Source: Sphingomonadales bacterium (GTDB lineage: Bacteria > Pseudomonadota > Alphaproteobacteria > Sphingomonadales > Sphingomonadaceae). Taken from it: 5,298 bases of DNA. Positions 1-5,298 of this stretch are shown here, one piece after another; the first letter of the stretch is position 1, and each line of letters begins with the position of its first letter. The stretch covers positions 1 through 5,298 of the forward strand of contig JAIXPM010000082.1 of assembly GCA_027486275.1 (NCBI GenBank), in the 5' to 3' direction. A program made the translations under genes and the position numbers. Under the pieces are notes generated by a model, which worked only from the letters and a program-made list of their open reading frames with translations, ran no database searches and had not been told where the DNA came from.

Positions 1-1113
1 ATTGGCGGGCTGGCGGGCTTTGCCGCTGGCATGACGCAAGGTTGGGCGGTGTCTGCCGTGCTGCTGCTGGCGGGCTGTGCACTGGTGATCATCGGCTATC
101 GGCGGGACAAATCCCCCAGTGCCACTACCGAAGCCGCCGCGCTGGTCACGCTGGGCCTGGGCTGGCTGGCCGGGCATGGCCTGCCGGTGCCGGCGCTGGC
201 GTTGGCCGTGGTGACCGCCTTTTTGCTGGCGCAGCGGCAGCGGCTGCACGCCTGGATTGAGGGGCTTTCCGAAGCCGATTTCCATGCCGTGGTGCTGTTC
301 GCGGTGATTGCCGGTGCGCTGTGGCCGGTGCTGCCGGATCGCGCCATGGGCCCGATGAACGCCTGGAACCCGCGCGAATTGTGGCTGGTGGTGGTGGTGG
401 TGTGCGCGATCAGCTTTGCCGGCTATGTCTTGGGGCGGCGGCTGGGGCCGGAGCGCGGCGTGTTGGCGATGGCGGCGGTGGGGGCGATCTACAGCAGCAC
501 GGCCGTTACCGCCGCGCTGGCGCAGCGGATCAAGACGGAACCTGAATCCCGCCCACGCCTGGCCGCCGGCATCGCCATCGCATCGACGGTGATGTTCCTG
601 CGCACCGGGCTGCTGGTGGGCCTGCTGGTGCCCTTTGCGCTGATCGGCTTTGCACGCGTGGTGGGGCCGGCGGCGCTGGTGGCGTTGCTGCTGGCGTGGT
701 TGCTCGCCCGCCGCGCCGCCGTGGCCCCTGCCGGCGACGCACCAACGGGCAACCCCTTTGCCCTGCTGCCGGCGCTCGGCTTTGCGGTGCTGGTGGCGCT
801 GGTGCAACTGGTCGTCCAATGGATGCAGGCGCGATTTGGTGGCAGCGGGGTGGCCATCACGCTGGCGCTGGCCGGCGCGATGGATGTCGATGCTGCCATC
901 GTCGCCCTGCGCGGCCTGCCGCGCGGCAGCATAACCCCTGGCCTGGCCGGCACCATCCTGGCGTTGCCGGTGCTGCTCAACACGCTGCTGAAACTGGGTG
1001 TGGTGCTGGTCACCGCCGGGCGCGCCGGCTGGCGAGCAGGCCTGTCGCTGGCGCTGGCGGCGCTGGCGATGCTGCTGGGCTATGCTTTGGTGGTGCCGGG
1101 GCTGCTGCCATGA
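1..1113 (+). CDS. MgtC/SapB-DUF4010 family multi-pass membrane protein, 5'-truncated by window edge
   Basis: The frame is open from base 1, and the residues before the first ATG (base 31) read IGGLAGFAAG. That is the end of an MgtC/SapB-type transmembrane segment, so the ATG at 31 is internal and the true start lies upstream. The visible 370 residues are mostly hydrophobic, with about ten likely membrane segments. Recognised DUF4010 signatures, numbered from base 1, are the GLSEADF stretch (residues 88-94), LPDRAMGP with a following NPRELW (111-128), SFAGYVLGRRLG (138-149), YSSTAVT (164-170), GAMDVDAAIVAL (292-303) and LLNTLLKLG (325-333). Known family members are inner-membrane proteins of undefined function. 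The MgtC part is shared with a magnesium-limitation virulence factor, but that role cannot be transferred here. The stop codon overlaps the next start in ATGA, suggesting one operon. Family call is confident; function is unknown. Confidence 0.87.
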   Translation: MGGLAGFAAGMTQGWAVSAVLLLAGCALVIIGYRRDKSPSATTEAAALVTLGLGWLAGHGLPVPALALAVVTAFLLAQRQRLHAWIEGLSEADFHAVVLFAVIAGALWPVLPDRAMGPMNAWNPRELWLVVVVVCAISFAGYVLGRRLGPERGVLAMAAVGAIYSSTAVTAALAQRIKTEPESRPRLAAGIAIASTVMFLRTGLLVGLLVPFALIGFARVVGPAALVALLLAWLLARRAAVAPAGDAPTGNPFALLPALGFAVLVALVQLVVQWMQARFGGSGVAITLALAGAMDVDAAIVALRGLPRGSITPGLAGTILALPVLLNTLLKLGVVLVTAGRAGWRAGLSLALAALAMLLGYALVVPGLLP

Positions 1114-3302
1114 TCGCTGCTGCTGCCCGCCGCCTGCCGCTGCGGCCATTGTTCATCACCACCTTGTTTTCGGGCAGTTTCCTGCTGTTCCTGGTGCAAC
1201 CGCTGTTCGGCCGCATCGTGCTGCCGGTGCTGGGTGGATCGCCGTCGGTGTGGAACACGGCAATGCTGTTCTATCAGGCGGCGTTGCTGGCCGGCTATGT
1301 CTATGCCGATTGGTTGCAGCGGCTCACCGTGCGGCGGCAGTTGCTGCTGCACCTTGGCCTGTTTGTCGCCGCAGCGCTCACCTTGCCGATCGGCATGGCG
1401 GGCTGGTTCCCGGCGGCGGGCGCGGGCGATCCGTCGCTGTGGCTGATCGGCTTGCTGGCGGCCTCCATCGGCCCGGTGTTCCTGGCGGTATCGGCACAGG
1501 CGCCGCTGATGCAGGCCTGGTTTGCCCGCACCGATGATGGTGATGCCGCCAACCCCTATTTCCTCTACGCCGCCTCCAATCTCGGCAGCTTTGCCGCGTT
1601 GATTGCCTATCCGCTGCTGGTGGAGCCGCTGGCCGGGCTGGAAGCGCAGCGCATCGGCTGGTCGGCCGGCTTTGTCACCTTGGCGGTGCTGGTGGCGCTG
1701 TGCGGGCTTGCTGCGGGCGATGGTGCGGCGGCAGTGCCGGTGCCGCGTCCGTTCATCCCGCTGCGGCGGCGGCTGCGCTGGGCGCTGCTAGCGGCGGTGG
1801 CGTCGGCACTGTTGCTGTCCACCACTACCCATCTCACCACCGATATCATGGCGATGCCGCTGCTGTGGGTGGTGCCGCTGGCGCTCTATCTGCTCAGCTT
1901 CGTCATCGTGTTCTCTGCCGCCGGGCCGCGCCTCGCCGGCCTGGCGCAACGGGCCACGCCGCTGGCGCTGGTGTTGCTGGGCAGTTGGGTGTGCCTGGCC
2001 GGCAGCGGCCCCGGCGTAGCGACGCTGTTTGCGCTTGCCGGTCTGGCCCTTTTGCTGCTGATCACCGTCGCCCTGCATGGCGCGCTGGCGGCAGACCGCC
2101 CCGAAGCCGCCGGCCTCACCAGTTTCTATCTGTGGATGTCGATCGGCGGCGCACTGGGCGGGCTGTTCTGCGCGCTGCTGGCACCGCTCACCCTGGATTG
2201 GCCGTGGGAACATCCGCTGCTGCTGCTGGCGGCGGCCGCGCTGCTGCCCGGCCGTTTGTGGCTGAAAGGCCGCTGGTGGCTGCTGCTGCCGCTTATCGCC
2301 CTGCTCTGCTGGGGGGCGGCGACGCGGCTGGGCAGCGTTGGCCTGGATCGCAGCCAGGCCTGGCCGTGGACCAGCATGGCCTGCGTGGGCGTGGCTGGCG
2401 TGTTGGCGCTGCTATTGCAAGGCCGGCGCTGGGCCTTCACGGCGGCGCTGGCCTGCCTGATGGCGGCATTGGGCGGCGCCATCCAGCTGGAAACCAGCCT
2501 GTCGGGCCAGCGCCAGCGCAGCTTTTTCGGGGTGTATACCGTCTCGCAGCGCCCGGCCGCCGGCTATGTCGCGCTGCTGCACGGCACCACCATGCACGGC
2601 GCCCAATCGCTGCAACCGGCGTTGGCCACCACGCCGATGACCTATTATCTCAGCGAATCCGGCATCGGCCGGGCGCTGGCGCAGATGGAAAGCAATGCCC
2701 GCATCGGCGTCGTCGGCCTGGGCACTGGCACGCTCGTCTGCCACGCCAAGCCCGGCCAGCGCTGGACCGCGTGGGAGATTGATCCGCTGATCGTCACCAT
2801 CGCCCGCCGCGATTTCAGCTACATCAGCCGCTGCAAACCCGATCTCGCCGTCGTTGTCGGTGATGCGCGGCTCACGCTGGCACAGGCGCCGCCGGCCGGG
2901 CTCGATCTCCTCGCCATCGATGCCTTTTCATCCGACGCCATTCCGCTGCACCTGATTACGGCTGAAGTGTTCGGCCTTTATGGCCGGGCGCTGGCCCGCG
3001 ATGGCCTGCTGCTCGTCCACATCTCCAACCGTTTCCTCGATCTGGAACCGGTGCTGTCGGCGCTGGCGGCCAGCGGCGGCTGGCAGGTGCAGGTGCTGGC
3101 GCTGCCGGCACCGCGCAAGGACGTGCGGGGCTGGGTCACGGCTGGATCGACTTGGGTGGCGCTGTCTCGCGACCCCACCCGGCTTGATGCGCTGGCGGCG
3201 GCCGGCGGCGGTTGGCGTCCACCCCGCAACCAACCGGGGCTGGCGCCGTGGAGCGATGATTTCGCCTCGGTGCTGCCCGTCCTGCGCTGGCGCAGTGATT
3301 GA
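1110..3302 (+). CDS. Fused MFS/spermidine synthase-type membrane protein
   Basis: A 730-residue protein in two parts. Residues about 14-460 are a multi-pass membrane region with roughly 14-15 hydrophobic segments; its signature LFGRIVLPVLGGSPSVWNT (32-50) and NPYFLYAASNLGS (148-160) are typical of the family annotated as fused MFS/spermidine synthase. Residues about 470-730 are a cytosolic spermidine-synthase-like Rossmann domain: FFGVYTV (472-478), HGTTMHGAQS (491-500), glycine loop GLGTGT (536-541), ribose-binding acidic residue in WEIDP (555-559), GDAR (584-587), IDAFSSDAIP (603-612) and a C-terminal WSDDFASVL (714-722). Adenosyl-binding elements are kept, but residues that hold decarboxylated SAM's aminopropyl group and the polyamine in true SpeE are changed, so polyamine synthesis is doubtful. 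The frame stays open far upstream (to 696), but ATG 1110 is chosen because it overlaps the previous stop (ATGA), has GGGG eight bases upstream and gives the expected N-terminus. Substrate unknown. Confidence 0.86.
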   Translation: MIAAAARRLPLRPLFITTLFSGSFLLFLVQPLFGRIVLPVLGGSPSVWNTAMLFYQAALLAGYVYADWLQRLTVRRQLLLHLGLFVAAALTLPIGMAGWFPAAGAGDPSLWLIGLLAASIGPVFLAVSAQAPLMQAWFARTDDGDAANPYFLYAASNLGSFAALIAYPLLVEPLAGLEAQRIGWSAGFVTLAVLVALCGLAAGDGAAAVPVPRPFIPLRRRLRWALLAAVASALLLSTTTHLTTDIMAMPLLWVVPLALYLLSFVIVFSAAGPRLAGLAQRATPLALVLLGSWVCLAGSGPGVATLFALAGLALLLLITVALHGALAADRPEAAGLTSFYLWMSIGGALGGLFCALLAPLTLDWPWEHPLLLLAAAALLPGRLWLKGRWWLLLPLIALLCWGAATRLGSVGLDRSQAWPWTSMACVGVAGVLALLLQGRRWAFTAALACLMAALGGAIQLETSLSGQRQRSFFGVYTVSQRPAAGYVALLHGTTMHGAQSLQPALATTPMTYYLSESGIGRALAQMESNARIGVVGLGTGTLVCHAKPGQRWTAWEIDPLIVTIARRDFSYISRCKPDLAVVVGDARLTLAQAPPAGLDLLAIDAFSSDAIPLHLITAEVFGLYGRALARDGLLLVHISNRFLDLEPVLSALAASGGWQVQVLALPAPRKDVRGWVTAGSTWVALSRDPTRLDALAAAGGGWRPPRNQPGLAPWSDDFASVLPVLRWRSD

Positions 3303-3344
3303 CGGGGCGATTGATGGCCACACGGGTTGATTGGCAGGCCCCGT
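3302..3344. repeat. Intergenic 7-bp inverted repeat
   Basis: ACGGGGC (3302-3308, starting on the last base of the upstream stop codon) is perfectly complementary to GCCCCGT (3338-3344), with a 29-base loop. The downstream arm is not followed by a T-run, so it does not look like a normal intrinsic terminator. The right arm overlaps by two bases the hairpin that covers the pyrB start, so the two structures would compete at their edge. With GC this high a 7-bp match could be chance. Confidence 0.35.
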
Positions 3345-3370
3345 GCCATTAGGGGTGGACCCCATGGCGC
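3343..3370 (+). promoter_or_regulatory. Predicted hairpin enclosing pyrB ribosome binding site and start codon
   Basis: GTGCCAT (3343-3349) pairs with ATGGCGC (3364-3370) through seven pairs, one of them a T-G (U-G) wobble. After a two-base bulge (TA, 3350-3351) the helix continues with GGGG (3352-3355) against CCCC (3360-3363), closed by a TGGA loop. The Shine-Dalgarno AGGGG and the ATG of pyrB are thus both inside an 11-bp helix. This is seen directly in the sequence. That it reduces or regulates pyrB translation is inference; no ligand-binding domain or leader peptide is evident. Confidence 0.45.
3351..3355 (+). promoter_or_regulatory. Shine-Dalgarno sequence of pyrB (decides the start)
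   Basis: AGGGG ends eight bases before the ATG at 3364, good spacing for a ribosome binding site. An in-frame TTG at 3331 would add 11 residues but has no purine-rich element at suitable distance. This supports the ATG at 3364. Confidence 0.65.
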
Positions 3371-4353
3371 GCACCCCCTCCCATCCGGCTCTTGCAGACG
3401 GCGCGCACCCGTTTCCGCATGAACATCTGCTCGGCATCGCGCACCTGAAACCGTGGGAAATCGCCTTCCTGCTCGATGAAGCCGAACAATGGGTGGAGAT
3501 GAACCGCGCCCGCACGGCCAAGCGGGATGATCGTCTGGCCGGCCTCACCCAGATCAACGCCTTTTTCGAAAACTCCACCCGCACGCTGCTCAGCTTCGAA
3601 ATCGCCGGCAAGCGGCTGGGGGCAGACGTGGTCAATCTCGGCGTCTCCGGCTCCAGCGTGAAGAAGGGCGAGACCCTGCTCGACACCGCGCTGACGCTGA
3701 ACGCCATGCACCCTGACATGATCGTGATCCGCCACGGATCGTCGGGCGCGGTGCAGCTGATTTCGGAAAAGGTCGATTGCCCGGTCTTGAATGCCGGCGA
3801 TGGCCGCCACGAACACCCCACGCAGGCGCTGCTCGACGCGCTCACCATCCGCCGCCGAAAGGGGCGCATCGCCGGGCTGCGCGTCGCGATCTGCGGCGAT
3901 ATCCTGCACAGCCGCGTTGCCCGTTCCAATTTCCAGCTGCTGGCCAGCCTGGGCGCCGAAGTGCGCGCCGTGGCCCCGTCCACCCTGCTGCCCGACGGCC
4001 TTGATGGCTATGCCGTGCAAAGCTTTACCGAGATGGATGCCGGCCTTGCCGGCGCCGACGTGGTGATGATGCTGCGCCTGCAGACCGAGCGGATGGAAGG
4101 CGCCTATGTGCCCAGTCCGCGCGAATATTTCCGCTTCTACGGCCTCACCGAAGCGCGGCTGGCCAAGGCCGCGCCCGATGTGCTGGTGATGCACCCCGGC
4201 CCGATGAACCGCGGTGTGGAGATCGACGGGGCCATCGCCGACGATATCGCCCGCAGCGCTGTCACCGAACAGGTGGAAATGGGCGTTGCGGTGCGCATGG
4301 CTTGCCTGGATGTGCTGACCCGCAAGCGGCGTGGGATCGAGGGCTGGGCATGA
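3364..4353 (+). CDS. pyrB: Aspartate carbamoyltransferase catalytic subunit
   Basis: PyrB transfers the carbamoyl group from carbamoyl phosphate to L-aspartate, the committed step of de novo UMP synthesis in the cytosol. The 329-residue product has normal length. The N-terminal carbamoyl-phosphate domain shows [13 protein letters not shown] (67-79), with the STRT phosphate-binding loop at 71-74, the mobile loop [10 protein letters not shown] (95-104), and HPTQALLD (151-158) with its catalytic histidine and glutamine. The aspartate domain shows [12 protein letters not shown] (178-189), LRLQTERM (237-244) with the substrate-binding Arg and Gln, and [11 protein letters not shown] (277-287). Nothing essential is missing. 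About 18 residues precede the conserved HEHLLGI segment, a modest N-terminal extension. ATG 3364 is preferred over TTG 3331 because of the AGGGG eight bases upstream. The stop overlaps the next ORF's ATG (ATGA), so it is coupled to the dihydroorotase-like gene. No pyrI regulatory-subunit gene is visible. The start lies in a predicted hairpin. Confidence 0.96.
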   Translation: MARTPSHPALADGAHPFPHEHLLGIAHLKPWEIAFLLDEAEQWVEMNRARTAKRDDRLAGLTQINAFFENSTRTLLSFEIAGKRLGADVVNLGVSGSSVKKGETLLDTALTLNAMHPDMIVIRHGSSGAVQLISEKVDCPVLNAGDGRHEHPTQALLDALTIRRRKGRIAGLRVAICGDILHSRVARSNFQLLASLGAEVRAVAPSTLLPDGLDGYAVQSFTEMDAGLAGADVVMMLRLQTERMEGAYVPSPREYFRFYGLTEARLAKAAPDVLVMHPGPMNRGVEIDGAIADDIARSAVTEQVEMGVAVRMACLDVLTRKRRGIEGWA

Positions 4354-5298
4354 TGGCCACCGCCCCCATCGCGCTGACCGGCGCCCGTGTGATCTGTCCC
4401 GCCACGGGCCATGACGGCATTGCCACCATCATGCTGAAGGATCGCAAGGTTGCCGGTATCGGTCATGCCGAACCGCCATCGGATGCCACGGTGATCGATG
4501 CGCGTGGATTGGTGGTCGCGCCGGGGATCATCGATGCTGGCGTGTTCAAGGCCGATACCGCTGCGGCCAACGCGGGCGGCATCACCCGGATGGTGCTGAT
4601 GCCCGATCAGTCGCCACCCCTGGATGAGCCGGCGCTGGTCGCTTACGCCCAAGGATCGGGCAAGCCCGATGTGTGGGTGCACCCGCTTGCCGCTGCCACC
4701 CGCGGGCTGAACGGCGCGGAACTGGCTGAAATCGGCCTGGCCAAGGCCGCCGGCGCCGTGGGTGTCGCCACCGGCCGCCACGCCATCGCCGATGCCCGAG
4801 TCATGCACCGGCTGCTTGCCTATGCCCACGGCCACGGCTTGACCGTGGTGAGCCATGCCGAGGAACCAGCGCTCACCGCCGGTGCCGTCGCCACGGCGGG
4901 CGAATATGCGACCCGGCTGGGCCTTGCCGCCGCGCCGGCCTTTGCGGAAAGCCTGGCCATCAGCCGCGATTGCCGTCTCGCCGAAGCGACGGGCGCCGCG
5001 CTGCATATCCGCCAGATCACCACGGCCGAAGGGCTCGCTGTGCTCGCCGCTGCACGCGCGCGCGGCGTGGATGTGACGGCCGGTATTACGCCTGCCCACC
5101 TGTTCCTCAACGATATGGCTGTTTCCGGCTTCCGCAGCTTTGCCCGCCTGTCCCCACCGTTGCGCGATGAGCGCGACCGGCTGGCGGCGATCGAGGGCAT
5201 CCGCGCCGGCCTGATCACCATTCTCTCTTCCGGCCATGATCCGCAAAGCCAGGAAGACAAGCGCCAGCCCTTCGCCGATGCCCGCGCCGGCATGGCGG
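4350..5298 (+). CDS. pyrC: Dihydroorotase-like protein, predicted non-catalytic (PyrC'/PyrX type), 3'-truncated by window edge
   Basis: The frame is open from ATG 4350 to the window end (316 residues seen; class I dihydroorotases have about 420-430). Fold signatures are clear: [10 protein letters not shown] (55-64), [12 protein letters not shown] (75-86), GAVGVATGR (135-143), VSHAEE (167-172), [12 protein letters not shown] (218-229), [11 protein letters not shown] (245-255), SPPLRDERD (268-276) and LSSGHDPQ (292-299). The catalytic centre is gone: the HxH metal pair is G64/F66, the SDDG aspartate is lost (ATG, 140-142), the HVST histidine is Q222 and the TDHAP aspartate is G295; only H169 remains. 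An ATCase-scaffold role, as for Pseudomonas PyrC', is inferred from these losses and from the 4-base ATGA overlap with pyrB. GAGGG at 4339-4343 can serve ATG 4350 or the adjacent ATG 4353; the choice changes one residue. An automatic pipeline would probably call it pyrC dihydroorotase; pyrC'/pyrX would be more accurate. It could alternatively be an amidohydrolase with a changed activity. Confidence 0.9.
   Translation, partial: MMATAPIALTGARVICPATGHDGIATIMLKDRKVAGIGHAEPPSDATVIDARGLVVAPGIIDAGVFKADTAAANAGGITRMVLMPDQSPPLDEPALVAYAQGSGKPDVWVHPLAAATRGLNGAELAEIGLAKAAGAVGVATGRHAIADARVMHRLLAYAHGHGLTVVSHAEEPALTAGAVATAGEYATRLGLAAAPAFAESLAISRDCRLAEATGAALHIRQITTAEGLAVLAAARARGVDVTAGITPAHLFLNDMAVSGFRSFARLSPPLRDERDRLAAIEGIRAGLITILSSGHDPQSQEDKRQPFADARAGMA

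Noticed and set aside
388..402. GTG/GGT trinucleotide run in the DUF4010 gene
   Set aside because: It simply encodes a run of valines in a membrane segment using the preferred GTG codon.
696..1109. In-frame open extension upstream of the fused MFS/spermidine synthase gene (138 residues)
   Set aside because: It runs through the reading frame of the well-matched DUF4010 gene, is Arg/Gly/Ala-rich with no membrane or family pattern, and the recognisable protein begins at ATG 1110.
1700..2782. Plus-strand open frame of 360 codons inside the fused MFS/spermidine synthase gene
   Set aside because: Ala/Gly/Arg-rich shadow of the real frame, which carries consistent membrane segments and the start of the Rossmann domain.
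3311..3335. Near direct repeat TTGATGGC / TTGATTGGC in the pyrB leader as operator half-sites
   Set aside because: Imperfect and short, with no regulator binding motif I can name; chance is enough.
3311..3352. Possible promoter before pyrB (TTGATG at 3311 or TTGATT at 3327 as a -35 box)
   Set aside because: No acceptable -10 box at 16-18 bases: the first would face GCAGGC, the second only a poor CATTAG at 14 bases.
3338..3352. Intrinsic terminator after the fused MFS/spermidine synthase gene
   Set aside because: The 7-bp inverted repeat has a 29-base loop and no T-tract follows the downstream arm.
2928..3983. Long minus-strand open frame (351 codons) across the end of the fused gene and into pyrB
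   Set aside because: It is antisense to two well-supported genes and the intergenic leader; composition is Ser/Arg/Ala-rich, as expected for shadow frames in high-GC DNA.
4137..5246. Long minus-strand open frame (369 codons) opposite the dihydroorotase-like gene
   Set aside because: The sense strand encodes clear dihydroorotase-fold motifs throughout; the antisense product is Gly/His/Gln-rich without recognisable motifs.

Overview
The window is a high-GC bacterial segment that is almost fully coding, with four genes all on the + strand. It looks like an alphaproteobacterium, most probably of the Sphingomonadales. That assignment is inferred from the strong G/C third-position preference, the alphaproteobacterial style of the PyrB sequence, and a pyrB followed by a dihydroorotase-like gene whose altered motifs resemble those I recall from sphingomonads. 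No search was possible, so the lineage is tentative.

Region 1 (1-3302) holds two membrane proteins. The first is the C-terminal 370 residues of an MgtC/SapB-DUF4010 type multi-pass protein that enters from the left edge. The second is a 730-residue 'fused MFS/spermidine synthase' type protein, a multi-pass membrane N-terminus joined to a C-terminal spermidine-synthase-like Rossmann domain. They overlap by four bases (ATGA) and are probably translated in a coupled way.

Region 2 (3303-3363) is the only real intergenic gap, 61 bases. It contains a 7-bp perfect inverted repeat with a long loop. At its right end is an 11-bp bulged hairpin that encloses both the Shine-Dalgarno sequence and the start codon of pyrB. 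I see no convincing promoter or intrinsic terminator in it.

Region 3 (3364-5298) is a pyrimidine-biosynthesis pair. pyrB is a complete aspartate carbamoyltransferase with all expected active-site motifs. It overlaps by ATGA with a dihydroorotase-like gene that runs off the right edge. The second protein keeps the dihydroorotase fold signature but has lost five of the six canonical metal-centre residues and the substrate-binding loop. It is therefore best read as a non-catalytic pseudo-dihydroorotase, comparable to the PyrC' (PyrX) subunit that supports class A ATCase in Pseudomonas. If so, the two genes make one ATCase complex, and the dihydroorotase reaction must be done by another gene outside the window.

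The points most worth a second look are the dead dihydroorotase paired with a live ATCase, the hairpin over the pyrB start, and the loss of polyamine-site residues in the spermidine-synthase-like domain. No RNA gene, mobile element or CRISPR array is visible.
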